A stretch of DNA of 64,000 nt from Aegilops tauschii subsp. strangulata (lineage: Eukaryota; Streptophyta; Magnoliopsida; Poales; Poaceae), in the NCBI RefSeq assembly GCF_002575655.3, contig NC_053037.3:570874880-570938879 (forward strand), given 5' to 3'. How positions within the stretch are numbered: position 1 is the stretch's first letter; each line of letters begins with the position of its first letter. Position numbers and translations under genes: made by a program. The notes beneath the pieces were generated by a model. That model was given only the letters and a program-made list of their open reading frames with translations, was not told where the DNA came from and did no database searches. Of the stretch, positions 34,372 through 47,995 are shown piece after piece.

Positions 34372-35431
34372 TGTTGGGGAACGTAGCAATAATTCAAAAT
34401 TTTCCTACGTGTCACCAAGATCAATCTAGGAGATGCTAGCAACAAGAGAGAGTGAGTGCATCTGCATACCCTTGAAGATCGCTAAGCGGAAGCGTTACAA
34501 GAATGCGGTTGATGGAGTCGTACTCGCAGCGATTCAAATCGCGGAAGATCCGATCTAGCGCCGAACGGACGGCGCCTCTGCGTTCAACACACGTACAGCC
34601 CGGGGACGTCTCCTGCTTCTTGATCCAGCAAGGGGAGAGGAGAAGTTGAGGGAGAACTCCAGCAGCACGACGGTGTGGTGGCAATGGAGCTCGTGGTTCT
34701 CCTGCAGAGCTTCGCTAAACACTACGGAGGAGGAGGAGGTGTATGAGGAGGGAGGGCTGCGCCAGGGAAGAGGTGCGGCTGCCCTCCCACCCCTCCACTA
34801 TATATAGGGGCAAGGGGAGAGGGGGAGGCGCCCTAGGGTTTCCCCTAGGGGGCGGCGGCCAAGCAGATTGGATCTCCCTAGGGAAAATCCTAGGGAGACT
34901 TGCCCCCCAAGCCAAGCAGGTGGAGGCTTGCCTCCCAAGCCAGGTGGAGTCGCCCCACCTCCCCAAGTAACGTGGGAAAGGGTGTGGGGGGGCGCACCAC
35001 CCCTTAGTGGGATGGTTTGCCCCTTCCCCTTTGGCCCATGGGGCCCTCCAACACTTGCCGGGGCTCCCGAAACACCTTTCGGTCATGCTGGCCATAGCCT
35101 GGTACCCCCGGAACACTTCCGGACTCCAATACCCTTCGTCCAATATATCGATCTTCACCGCCGGACCATTCCGGAACTCCTCGTGATGTCCGGGATCTCA
35201 TCCGGGACTCTGAACAACCTTCGGTAACCACATACTATTTCCCATAACAACTCTAGCGTCACCGAACCTTAAGTGTGTAGACCCTATGGGTTCGGGAACC
35301 ATGCAGACATGACCGAGACACCTCTCCGGCCAATAACCAATAGCGGGATCTGGATACCCATATTGGCTCCCACATGTTCCACGATGATCTCATCGGATGA
35401 ACCACGATGTCGGGGATTCAATCAATCCCGT
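34372..35431 (-). mobile_element. Truncated 3' LTR of the Angela-like element
   Basis: Starts tgttggggaacgtagcaata and ends at cccgtatacaattcc, where it runs straight into RNase H sequence. About 0.7 kb of U3, the polypurine tract and the end of RNase H are missing through one deletion. A TATA box (ctatatatagg) lies at about 34797-34807. Confidence 0.85.
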
Positions 35432-38400
35432 ATACAATTCCTTGTAGATGCAGCTACCACGCGCTACTTGGAGCTATTCCAAATAACTACTCTACTATAC
35501 GAATCCGGTTTACTACTCAGAGTCATCCGGATTAGTGTCAAAGTTTGCATCGACGTAACCCTTTATGACGAACTCTTTTACCACCTCCATAATCGAGAAA
35601 ATTCCTTAGTCCACTAGTTACTAGGGATAAGTTCAACCGCTGTCATGTGATCCATTCCTGGATCACTCTTGTACCCCTTGACTAATTCATGGCAAGGCAC
35701 ACTACAGGTGCGGCACACAGCATAGCATACTGTAGAGCCTACATCTAAAGCATAGGGGACGACCTTCGTCCTTTCTCTCTCTTCTGCCGTGGTCAGGTCT
35801 TGAGTCTTACTCAATACTCACACCTTGTAACACAGCCAAGAACTCCTTCTTTGCTGATCTATTTTGAACTCCTTCAAAATCCTGTCACGGTATGCATTCA
35901 TTTGAAAGTACTATTAAGCGTTTTCGATCTATCCTTATAGATCTTGATGCTCAATGTTCAAGTAGCTTAATCCAGGTTTTGTATTGAAAAACACTTTTCA
36001 AATGACCCTGTATGTTTTCCAGAAATTCTACATCACTTCTGATCAACAATGTGTCAACAACATATACTCAACAGAAATTCTATAGTGCTCCCACTCACTT
36101 CTTTGGAAATACAAGTTTCTCATAAACTTTGTACAAACCCAAAATCTTTGATCATCTCATCAAAGCGTACATTCCAACTCTGAGATGCTTACTCCAATCC
36201 TTAGAAGGATTGCTGGAGCTTTGCATACTTGTTAGCATCTTTCAGGATTGACAAAACCTTCTGGTTGTATCACATACAACCTTTCCTCAAGAAAATCGTC
36301 GAGGAAACAATGTTTTGACATCCTATCTGCAAGATTTCATAAATGATGCAGTAACTGCTAATATAATTCCAACAGACTCTTAGCATCGCTACGAGTGAGA
36401 AAGTCTCATCGCAGTCAACTCCTTGAACTTGCCGGAAAACATCTGAACGACAAGTCGAGCTTTCTTAATTGTGACACTTACCATCATTGTCTGTCTTCCT
36501 TTTAAAATCCATCTGCACCCAACAGCCTTACGACCATCAAGTAGTTCTTCCAAAGTCTATACTTTGTTTTTATACATGGATCCTCTCTCGGATTTTATGG
36601 CCTCGAGCCATTTGTCGGAATCTGGGCCCACCATCGCTTCTCCATAGCTCATAGGTTCATTGTTGTCTAGCAACATGACTCCCAAGACAGGATTACGTAC
36701 CACTCTGAAGTAGCATGCATCCTTGTCGTCCTACGAGGTTTGGTAGTGACTTGATCCGAAGTTTCATGATCACTATCATAAGCTTCCACTTCAATTGGTG
36801 TAGGTGCCACAGGAACAACTTCCTGTGCCCTGCTACACACTAGTTGAAGTCATGGTTCAATAACCTCATCAAGTCTCCACTCAATTCTTTCGAGAGAAAC
36901 TTTTCCTCGAGAAAGGACCTGTTTCTAGAAACAATCACTTTGCTTCCGGATCTGAAATAGGAGGTATACCCAACTGTTTTGGGTATTCTATGAAGATGCA
37001 TTTATCCGCTTTGGGTTCGAGCTTATCAGCCTGAAACTTTTCCACATAAGCGTCGCAGCCCCAAACTTTTAAGAAACGACAGCTTAGGTTTCTCTAAACC
37101 ATAGTTCATACGGTGTCGTCTCAACGGAATTGCGTGGTGCCCTATTTAAAGTGAATGCGGTTGTCTCTAATGCCTAACCCATAAACGATAGTGTAGTTCG
37201 ATAAGAGACATCATGGTATGCACCATATCCAATAGGGTGCAGTTATGATGTTCGGACACACCATCACACTATGGTGTTCCAGGCGGTATTAGTCGTGAAA
37301 CAATTTCCACAATTTCTTAATTGTGTGGCAAACTCGTAACTCAGATATTCATCTCTATGATCATATCACAGACATTTTATCCTCTTGTCACGACGATCTT
37401 CAACTTCACTCTGAAATTACTTGAACCTTTCAATAATTCAGACTTGTGTTTCATCAAGTAAATATACTCAGCATCTACTCAAATCATCTGTGAAGCAAGA
37501 ACATAACGATATCCACTGCATGCCTCAGCACTCATTGGACTGCACACATCAAAATGTATTACTTCCAACAAGTTGCTTTCTTGTTCCATCTTACTGAAAA
37601 CGAGGCCTTTCAGTCATCTTGCCCATGTGGTATGATTTGCATGTCTCAAGTGATTCAAAATCAAGTGAGTCCAAACGATCCATCTGTATGGACTTTTTTC
37701 ATGCATATATACTAATAGACATGGTTCGCATATCTCAATCTTTTCAAAAATGAGTGAGTCCAAAGATCCATCAACATGGAGCTTCTTCATGCGTTTTATA
37801 CCAATATGACTCAAGTGGCTGTGCCACAAGTATGTGGTACTATCATTACTATCTTATATCTTTTGGCATGAACATGTGTATCACTACGATCGAGATTCAA
37901 TAAACCATTCATTTTAGGTGCAAGACCATTGAAGGTATTATTCAAATAGACAGAGTAACCAATATTCTCCTTAAATGAATAACCGTATTGCGATAAACAT
38001 AATCCAATCATGTCTATGCTCAACGCAAACACCAAATAACAATTATTTAGGTTTAACACCAATCTCGATGGTAGAGGGAGCATGCGATGCTTGATCACAT
38101 CAACCTTGGAAACACTTCCAAAACATATCGTCATCTCACCTTTAGCTAGTCTCCGTTTATGTAGCCTTTTATTTCGAGTTACCAACACTTAGCAACCGAA
38201 CCGGTATCTAATACCCTGGTGCTACTAGGAGTACTAGTAAAGTACACATTAATATAATGTATATCCAATATACTTCTGTCGACCTTGCCTACCTTCTCAT
38301 CTACCAAGTATCTAGGGTAGTTCTGCTCCAGTGACCGTTCCCCTCATTACAGAAGCATTTAGTCTCGGGTTTGGGTTCAACCTTGGGTTTCTTCACTAGA

Positions 38401-40383
38401 GCAGCAACTGATTTGCCGTTTCATGAAGTATCCCTTCTTTCCCTTGCCCTTCTTGAAACTAGTGGTTTTACTAACCATCAACAATTGATGCTCCTACTTG
38501 ATTTCTACTTTCGTGGTGTCAAACATCGCGAATAGCTCAAGGATCATCATATCTATCCCTGATTTGTTATAGTTCATCACGAAGCTCTAGTAGCTTGGTG
38601 GCAGTGACTTTGGAGAACCATCACTATCTCATCTGGAAGATTAACTCCCACTCGATTCAAGCGATTGTAGTACTCAGACAATCTGAGCATATGCTCAACG
38701 GTTGAGCTTTTCTCCCTTAGTTTGTAGGCTTAAGAAACTTGTCAGAGGTCTCATACCTCTTGACGTGGGCACGAGCCTAAAATCCCAATTTCAGCTCTTG
38801 GAACATCTCATATGTTCCGCGACGTTTCAAAATGTCTTCGGTGCCTCAATTCTAAACCGTTCAACATTACGCACTGAACTATCACGTAGTCATCAAAATG
38901 TGTATGTCAGATGTTCGCAACATCCACAAACGACGCTCGAGGTTCAGCACACCGAGCGGTGCATTAAGGACATAAGCCTTCTGTGCAGCAATGAGAACAA
39001 TCCTCAGTTTACGGACCCAGTCCGCATAATTGCTACTATCAACTTTCAACTAAATTTTTCTCTAGGAACATATCTTGAACAGTAGAACTAAAGCGTAAGC
39101 CACGACATAATTTGCAAAGACCTTTTGACTATGTTCATGATAATTAAGTTCATCTAATTATTTAATGAACTCCCACTCAGATAGACATCCCTCTAGTCAT
39201 CTAAGTGATACATGATCCGAGTCAACTAGGCCGTGTCCGATCATCACGTGAGACGGACTAGTCATCATCGGTGAACATCTCCATGTTGATTGTATCTACT
39301 ATACGACTCATGTTCGACCTTTCGGTCTCTTGTGTTCCGAGGCCATGTCTGTACATGCTAGGCTCGTCAAGTCAACCTAAGTGTTTCGCATGTGTAAATC
39401 TGGCTTACACCCGTTGTATGCGAACGTTAGAATCTATCACACCCGATCATCACGTGGTGCTTCGAAACAACGAACCTTCGCAACGGTGCACAGTTAGGGG
39501 GAACACGTCTCTTGAAATTTTCGTGAGGGATCATCTTATTTATGCTACCGTCGTTCTAAGCAAATAAGATGTAAACATGACAAACATCACATGCAAATCA
39601 TAAAGTGACATGATATGGCCAATATCATCTTGCGCCTTTTGATCTCCATCTTCGAGGCGCGGCATGATCACCTTCGTCACCGGCATGACACCATGATCTC
39701 CATCATCATGATCTCCATCATCGTGTCTTCATGAAGTTGTCTCGCCAACTATTACTTCTACTACTATGGCTAACGGTTAGCAATAAAGAAAAGTAATTAC
39801 ATGGCGTTTTTCATTGACACGCAGGTCATACAATAAATTAAGACAACTCCTATGGCTCCTGCCGGTTGTCATACTCATCGACATGCAAGTCGTGATTCCT
39901 ATTACAAGAACATGATCAATCTCATACATCACATATATCATTCATCACATCCTTTTGGCCATATCACATCACATAGCATACCCTGCAAAAACAAGTTAGA
40001 CGTCCTCTAATTGTTGTTGCATGTTTTACGTGGCTGCTATCGGATTCTAGCAAGAACGTTTCTTACCTACGCAAAAGCCACAACGGTGATATGCCAATTT
40101 ATATTTACCCTTCATAAGGACCCTTTTCATCGAATCTGATTCGACTAAAGTGGGAGAGACAGACACCCGCTAGCCACCTTATGCAACTAGTGCATGTCAG
40201 TCGGTGGAACCTGTCTCACGTAAGTGTACGTGTAAGGTCGGTCCGGGCCGCTTCATCCCACGATGCCGCCGAATCAAGATAAGACTAGTAACGGCAAGTA
40301 AATTTACAAAATCGACGCCCACAACTACTTTGTGTTCTACTCGTGCATAGAAACTACGCATAGACCTAGCTCATCATGCCACT
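35432..40383 (-). pseudogene. Degenerate Angela-like Copia gag-pol
   Basis: Minus-strand fragments in pol order: leader and gag-like sequence (about 40380-38600), GAG-pre-integrase at 37614-37829 (MWHSHLSHIGIKRMKKLHVD), integrase relic (37500-36700), the start of reverse transcriptase near 36600-36480 (DKWLEAIKSE, LDGRKAVGCRWILK), and RNase H at about 35450-35640 (GYVDANFDTNPDDS). Frames are broken by many stops. Just inside the right LTR, TGGCATGATGAGCTAGGTC is a damaged form of the initiator-Met primer site TGGTATCAGAGC, so the right LTR is the true 5' LTR. Confidence 0.8.
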
Positions 40384-42152
40384 GTTGGGGAACGTAGCAG
40401 AAATTCAAAATTTTCTACGCATCACCAAGATCAATCTATGGAGTAATCTAGCACCGAGGGGAAGGGGAGTGCATCTACATACCATTGTAGATCGCTAAGC
40501 GGAAGCGTTGCAAGAACGCGGATGAAGGAGTCGTACTCGTAGCGATTCAGATCGCGGTTGATTCCGATCTAAGCGCCGTACCATGGCGCCTCCGCGTTCA
40601 ACACACGTGCAGCCCGGTGACGTCTCCCACGCCTTGATCCAGCAAGGAGAGAGGGAGAGGTTGGGGAAGACTCCGTCCAGCAGAAGCACAACGGCATGGT
40701 GGTGATGGAGGAGCATGGCACTCTAGCAGGGCTTCGCCAAGCACTGCGAGAGACGAGGAGGAAGAGGGGTAGGGCTGCGCCAAGAGAGAGGGAGACCCAT
40801 CTATGGCAGCCCCAAAACCCCCACTATATATAGGGGAGGGGGAGGGGCTGCGCCCCCATCTAGGGTTCCCCCCCAAGGGGTGCGGCCAGCCCTAGATGGG
40901 ACTTGGAGGGGCGGCCAAGGGGGGAGAGAGGGGGGCGCACCACTAGGTGGGCCTTAGGCCCATCTGAGCCTAGGGTTTCCCCCTTCCCTGCGCCTTGGGC
41001 CCCTTGTGGGAGGCGCACCAGACCACCTAGGGGCTGGTCCCTTACCACACTTGGCCCACGCAGCCCTCTGGGGCCGGTGGCCCCACCTGGTGGACCCCCG
41101 GGACCCTCCCGGTGGTCCCGGTACGTTACCGATAGCACCCGAAACTTTTCTGGTGACCAAAACAGGACTTCCCATATATAAATCTTTACCTCCGGACCAT
41201 TCCGGAACTCCTCGTGACGTCCGGGATCTCATCTGGGACTCCGAACAACATTCGGTAACCACGTATGTCTATTCCCTATAACCCTAGCGTCATCGAACCT
41301 TAAGTGTGTAGACCCTACGGGTTCGGGAACCATGCAGACATGACCGAGACGTTCTCCGGCCAATAACCAACAGCAGGATCTGGATACCCATGTTGGCTCC
41401 CACATGTTCCACGATGATCTCATCGGATGAACCACGATGTCGGGGATTCAATCAATCCCGTATACAATTCCCTTTGTCTACCGGTATAGTACTTGCCCGA
41501 GATTCGATCGTGGGTATCCCGATACCTAGTTCAATCTCGTTACCGGCAAGTCTCTTTACTCGTTCCGTAACACATCATCCCGTGATCAACTCCTTGGTCA
41601 CATTGTGCACATAATGATGATGTCCTACCGAGTGGGCCCAGAGATACCTCTCCGTTTACACGGAGTGACAAATCCCAGTCTCGATTCGTGCCAACCCAAC
41701 AGACACTTTCGGAGATACCTGTAGTGCACCTTTATAGCCACCCAGTTACGTTGTGACGTTTGGTACACCCAAAGCATTCCTACGGTATCCGGGAGTTGCA
41801 CAATCTCATGGTCTAAGGAAATGATACTTGACATTAGAAAAGCTCTTAGCAAACGAACTACACGATCTTGTGCTAGGCTTAGGATTGGGTCTTGTCCATC
41901 ACATCATTCTCCTAATGATGTGATCCTGTTATCAACGACATCCAATGTCCATGGTCAGGAAACCGTAACCATCTATTGATCAACGAGCTAGTCAACTAGA
42001 GGCTTACTAGGGACATGGTGTTGTCTATGTATCCACACATGTATCTGAGTTTCCTATCAATACAATTTTAGCATGGATAATAAACGATTATCATGAACAA
42101 GGAAATATAATAATAACCAATTTATTATTGCCTCTAGGGCATATTTCTAACA
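40384..42152 (-). mobile_element. Complete 5' LTR of the Angela-like element
   Basis: 1769 bp, tgttggggaacgtagcagaa to gggcatatttctaaca. A TATA box (tatatata, 40825-40832) serves minus-strand transcription. It is of the same general type as the solo LTR at 3-1738. Confidence 0.9.
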
Positions 42153-45100
42153 ATCTTCAACAGAGGCCCCTTCGTGATTGCATTGTGCCGTTGTCACAGA
42201 CACTAGAACTAGATCCTGCATCATCTTCTGGATGCAAACCTTGCGCTTCTTCGTCACACACGTATAGAACATGCCCTCACAGTTCTCGAAAAAAAGAATG
42301 GGCCCTCACGTGTAATAATCGACTTTCACGCGAGATCAGCGCCGGCACTGGTGCAATGCATGAAGCGTTCATTTCTTTGTCGTTGCCGAGCAACTCCTCC
42401 AGTGTGTAATGTACTTGAATCTTCCATCATCATCCTCCACTGTGTCAACACCTTCTTAGCCGTTGTCAAGATCGAAGGCCAAGAACCCCTTTGCCGCCTT
42501 GGCATGTCCCTGGTACTGTCCTCACAGTTCTTCAATTATATCGGCAAAGAACCCCAGCCGGATGCACGTCATCATCGGTCACTACTCCGGCGGGCAGTCT
42601 TCGTTGGACATCAACCAGCGCTTGATCTCCTCTAGCATTCTGCATTCTTCGAGGGCCATTTCTTGGCGGCGTGGAGTTTGGGGGAGTTGAGCATTGGGAT
42701 TTCCACCAGACTTGACGTTGCGTTGGCTGTCTAGTTAATTCTTCAATATGTTTCTCTAAAAAACAAGACATTCTTTAATCTGTGTGCCACACCGTGGGAT
42801 GCAAAAGAGATTACTAGCCCTTGTTCGCATTTTCTCACTTTGAGCATGCATCAGGATCATACCAAATAAGATCAGTCGCTTTGCCCAAAAGTGAGAAGTC
42901 CACTTTCATCCCTAAACTCTTTTTTGAGGAAATTCATCCCTAAACTCTTTGGTTTGTCTAAGATTCAACCCCCATCTGTAAAACCGGCGAAGATTCAACC
43001 CCCAACTCCCCGAACCGTTCAGGATCCAATCCAACCCTGCCCTCGGCCCGGTGCTAGTTTCCCATGAGTCAGATGAGTTTGACCGTGTTGACCATCTAGT
43101 CAGCATGTCATGTTATCCTAGTAAGGTAAAAATATATATCATATAAAGACATAGCTAGTCAAGAGATCAATAATCTATAGACACAAATTATTAAAATATA
43201 AAAAGAGGAAAGAAAAGCATGACTCCAAAATGTCATGTCAAAGTGACGGTAGCAAGCATCAACATGCAACAACACCAACCGCCGCCTCTGACTCCATTGG
43301 AACTGAAGGGAGGTTCTTCAATGGTGGTGCCTCTGGAAAGGGAACTACGTCTCATGTCGACATTGTTAGATCCAATCACTGAAGGCCAGATCCAGGGTTT
43401 TCACCCCAAAGATCAAGTCCGAGCAAATTGCAACCCAATGCCTTGAAGAAGGGAATGTCGTGTAAACACCACCATTTTCAGGTACAACCAACTAATGTGC
43501 CGATGGCATATGGCAGGGTTCTAAGCATGGTCGTCCCATGTAGGTTGGATTTACATTTTTTTGGAATCAACATTCATGGTGGGTACATGACGATTTGGTT
43601 CATGGTCTTGCGCAGTCATTGTCATCTTTCCTGGTCAAATGTGCTTAATTACAGGAAGCATGAAAATGTTGCTAGTCCCTCGGCTCACATGTACTGGACT
43701 TGGAATTACGAGAATGCCTTTTTTGTTTCCCACTCACTCGCTCGATTTCATGTAAATTGCCTATTATATGGATGATTTATAATACTTCTATGAGATAATC
43801 TCTCTTTTCAGCACATACTAAAAGTAATACATACCGATGAACTGGGTAAAAATCAAACTAACATGATGTAATGTTTTTTTATTTTCTTTGCTGACATTGA
43901 AAATGCCGAATAATAGCCTCTTTGCTCCCACCAATTGTTCCTAGAATGCATGCTGAGTTGGTAGGATTGACTTGTGCTTGTGACGTCCTCTTCTTTAACA
44001 TATTCTTCGATAGAGCTGGCATGGCACTATTGTTGTTTCGGCTCTTACTTGCTTGATTTGAAATGTGGAATGCCACATATTATGTTTCCCTCTCACCTTC
44101 TCAATTTGACGTAAATTATGTGATTGACATCAAATTTGTAGCTTTCTAATGGTTCAACTTTCTTGCTCGAGGGTCGACCATCTTCGGGCTACCCTCTCAG
44201 AGTTGTTGGGGGAAATAGTTCGCTCTCCACACTAAACATCACATCATCCTATCCTAAATGCCTCTTTGTCCCAACACCTTGGCCAAGAGACCACTCGAGA
44301 ATCCGGACACTGGACAAGAGGGGGCATTTCATTTGTACGTGCTCTTGACAGCTAGTTTGCAAAGCACACTCATGTACCGCCAATAGCTATGCGGCCTTAG
44401 TTATGTTGCTACCAAGAGAAACATAAAAATGCAGGAAGTTGCTAGCTATGACGACTCAAGACCAAACAAACATGTTTGTCGAGCCAAGAGAATATTAAAC
44501 TATTGTTGTGTGGGTAGGATAGGACTTTTTTAGCTCCACTCACTCTGAACAACCGAGTCCCATAGCATCCTCATGTACCACACATGGCTACATGGCATGT
44601 GTTACATCACTACCGAGGGTAACGCACTGATGTAGCAAGTGACATGAACGCACTCAAGACAATCAAACTCCAAACAATATACTTTTCTCTCTTTTCTGAC
44701 GTTAATTGTTTGTATTCTTTCCTCCATATGGCTCGTGGAATTGGCCAGAAAGCAAGACTTCACATAATTAGTTGCCATGCATGTTCATCATCTTAGACAC
44801 ATCTTACCAATGACACTGACCATAATGGCACCTGCGCATGTTGCATCTTGTGGATATTGAAGCTTGTTGATCCTACACCTATATACGAACCTTAGGTATG
44901 ATGTTTTATTCTACTTCATACTCTACTTCAATGGAGATTGCATCATGTGTACATGAATAAGTCATGTGACTTTGTTATCACGTTTCCATGCGTGGATGGT
45001 AACATATCGAGAAAGTGTGTAATAGTTCTTTTTAGGAAGCATCACATTTTTGCTCGGACACAATAGCAAATACAATGGAGGGCCAAGCATGCATGTGTAG

Positions 45101-46110
45101 TAGGATGTCCTTTGCTAATGTTTGAGTCTCTAAAGTGTGGAAGTACGAAGAACAAAAACATGTCCACATGATTTGTAAATGCCCTGCATGGGAAAATATA
45201 AAAAGGAAAGAGAACAAGTTTGCGAATGTCATGTCCAATTATGTAAGTGAGTCAAATAATATGGCCCATAGTCAACTTAGTTGCAGTTACAATGATCTTA
45301 CGGTTATGCTTTGCTGATTGAAAGATGATCCACTAGATTAACGACCAGATGTTTTGGTTTCTATGGGAACGTCTTTGTTTTCTCTTGTTAACTTGTCATG
45401 TACTTTTAACATATAATGGATTCTAAATTTTTATATGTCGTTCATGATGGAACATTGGCACTCCTGTGACCAAACAATTCAATTAGCATGTTGATACTCT
45501 TCAATAAGTCTATGTTGTTAGTTTATGTTATAGTGATCCACCTATATGGTCCAAAACTCTTAGTTGTCTTGCACTCCACCTCATGCATTTGAGCTATTTA
45601 TTTGTACATCAGACTACCATTTTTAATCCATTTGATACAAGCATCATCAAGTTGATAATGGACAAACCTGGCAATCTGATCAACTTTTTAGATTTACCAA
45701 CTTGATCACTCTCTTTCCATAAAATAGCCCCATTACGTATAACGGATTCTATTGTCTACTGAACTATTATAATCTGAAATCTAGCATACTTCAGTTAAAT
45801 AGGAATCCCCTTACTTGAAATTAAACAACTTATAATTGTACTCATGTATATGTTTTGGGGATTATCTTATGGCAGTGTTGTGACAGTGTCGATGGGAGTT
45901 TGTTCACTAAAAAAGGTGGTCTTTCCTTCTAGCTTTTTTGAAGTGTTCTACACACTAAAATTGAATTGCTATACTAATTTCATGCTAGAGATGCCAGTTG
46001 TGATATCTTGTTGTGACTGTGTGCAAGATATAATTATTGTTCTTCTCCTCAGTTACTTTTTTCTTAGTTTTCTTTAAATCGCTGAGGTGTGCTTAACTCA
46101 TCTCACAGCG
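42153..46110. other. Mostly anonymous spacer
   Basis: No convincing gene. At 42330-42720 a minus-strand frame gives MALEECRMLEEIKRWL, then SNEDCPPE, interrupted by stops, which looks like a decayed coding piece I cannot name. At 42930-43060 a repeated phrase (attcatccctaaactcttt, aagattcaaccccca) resembles a common Triticeae non-coding element. At 43660-43760 and 44040-44120, and again at 44340-44500 and 44570-44690, diverged direct repeats are visible. Confidence 0.4.
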
Positions 46111-46300
46111 ATGGACAAGCGATAGCGATGATAGTGATAAGGATCAAATGTTAGGATTGGTGATGTCAAATGCAGGCACTTAAAGATGATGATGATCTTG
46201 ATTTTGAGAATTCGGATGGCGATGACGATGCTGGTGATACAGATACCGAGTCTAATGGTTCTAGTGATGAGGTCGATAATTCCTTTTCTCTAGTTTAGTA
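46111..46300 (+). pseudogene. Possible N-terminal DRM exon remnant upstream of copy 2
   Basis: The frame W-T-S-D-S-D-D-S-D-K-D-Q (46112-46150) is like the start of plant DRM proteins (VDW-S-DSD as I remember rice DRM2). A following acidic stretch, KDDDDLDFENSDGDDDAGDT (46183-46250), fits the acidic linker of these proteins. A possible splice acceptor (aaatgcag) stands before it. The pieces are short and low-complexity, so this could be coincidence. Confidence 0.35.
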
Positions 46301-46870
46301 GTTGAAAATTATTTAACCATATGTATGCTGATAAATGTGAAATCTTTGACATGCATACTTTGAGCACCCCCTATACGTACTGTTTTAGCATTGTTTGTTT
46401 TGCTTCTGCGTTTCATTGGTGTATAATTGCATTGTGAAGTTTGAGCACCCATTTTTTTACCTAGAACTATTATCATGTTTAAGTTTTATCGTGTAAGAGT
46501 GATCATAGGAAGTAAGATTGAATACCATTAGGACAACGACTCTCGCAAAGTAATCAAATGAACCTAAAAGGAGTAGAAACTAAATGTATTATTGGGTTGC
46601 TTGTTTGTCATTTTGATGAATTTTAACATTTATTTCTGTTAGATACCACTCCTTTTCTCATTAGTTCCTATACATTTGAATATTAGTTACAAGACATATG
46701 ATTTGTGGAGTTATGATGCTACATGCAAATACTCTTACATGTGTTATAACTTGTAACCAAGAGATGATAGACACATATTGCAAGAACTTTAACCTCCAGG
46801 AATCCCAAAATTATGCATCACTTATTCTCTTTGATTTATTTTCTAGTCCATGATATAGTATACAATAGGA
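46301..46870. other. AT-rich spacer before repeat copy 2
   Basis: Nothing recognised. Its end (tacaataggacttag) contains the unoccupied version of the Gypsy insertion site. Confidence 0.4.
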
Positions 46871-47995
46871 CTTAGCTAAAAAGAGTTCAGGAGAAATAGA
46901 AGCTAAGCTTGAAGACCGAGTTCTAAAGAAAGAAGCAAGAATATAGTCGGACTTAAATAATTCTATCATGCGCTGGAGTAAAGTTTGTGATGCGACCCAG
47001 CTTATCACATTTCCATAGAATCTAAGGAGGCTTGGAAACTAGCATGTAGCTTAGTAAGAACAAGGTCTTAAAGAACTAAACCACATTGTTCAAGATTCTT
47101 ATTTTGACTTCCAGTTACACAAAATGAAGATAATACTAGAAACGTTTATTACATATCGCATTAGTAGCATCAAACTTCCCTCCATAAATAGCCTCAAGAA
47201 GAGTGGGAAATGCATATATGATGTTACTAATTTATGATGTGATAGCAGAATTTCCTATTAGTTATGCAAATAAACTCAGCGAAGAGAATATCCTATTGTT
47301 CACTCCTACTCTCCTATTCATGGCCAGATATATGTAATGCCTAAAAACGGTAGAGAGTGTTTATTATCTTCTACACATTTATGCCTGCTCAGCAAAAATA
47401 TATTTCTTTATTGCTAGTAGGTGATGAACCTGAAATAGGGTGGATGGGAATATCGCAATGTCTTCTTGAAGACGTACACATGCATTTGCCTCATCATCCA
47501 TCCATTTTTATCTTTCTACCACGAAAGCAACATGAAGAAACCAGATGCATATGTTTCACCACTATTATGCATCTCGCACAGAGTGCCATTATATGAAACA
47601 ACAAAGTTAGACATGTACCTTCACTTTATTCCAGTCCAGCACAACTAGTACTGTAGGTAGTTGTTTCAAGCATAAATTGGGAAGCATTTGTTAATGCATA
47701 TAGTAACTCTCGTAATGAAGTTATTCTCAAATAGTATCAGAGAATAAGAAGTTGAGTCCTAAATTACTTCATTGATTTAGTTCTCGGTTAGTTTTCTATT
47801 TCTTGTTTCTTATGTAATTTGGGCTATTCATTTGTTGATCACTCATTAGTTGTAGGGCCCCCTTATTTTCTCCGTCCCTATATGTGTCGCTATGTAATCG
47901 TATTTCCCTATTAGCAGTCAATTATTTGACATTGAGAAATCAGTAAAATATAGCATGTGTTTTCTAATCTTAGTTTTTGTTATACTATTGTGTAG

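Larger units (their letters stand above)
34372..42152 (-). mobile_element. Angela-like Copia retrotransposon, degenerate and probably recombinant
   Basis: The layout on the minus strand is a complete 5' LTR (40384-42152), degenerate gag-pol (35432-40383) and a truncated 3' LTR (34372-35431). The two LTRs share the frame tgttggggaacgtagca...tatatata...ccaataacca but differ greatly in the leader, far more than expected from one insertion. The outer flanks (gtggc on the left, atctt on the right) do not match. Confidence 0.85.

Noticed and set aside
33991..34445. Overlapping Pro/Ala/Arg-rich frames in the GC-rich block
   Set aside because: Open in most frames because of GC content, not conserved in frame between the two repeat copies, and cut by a transposon.
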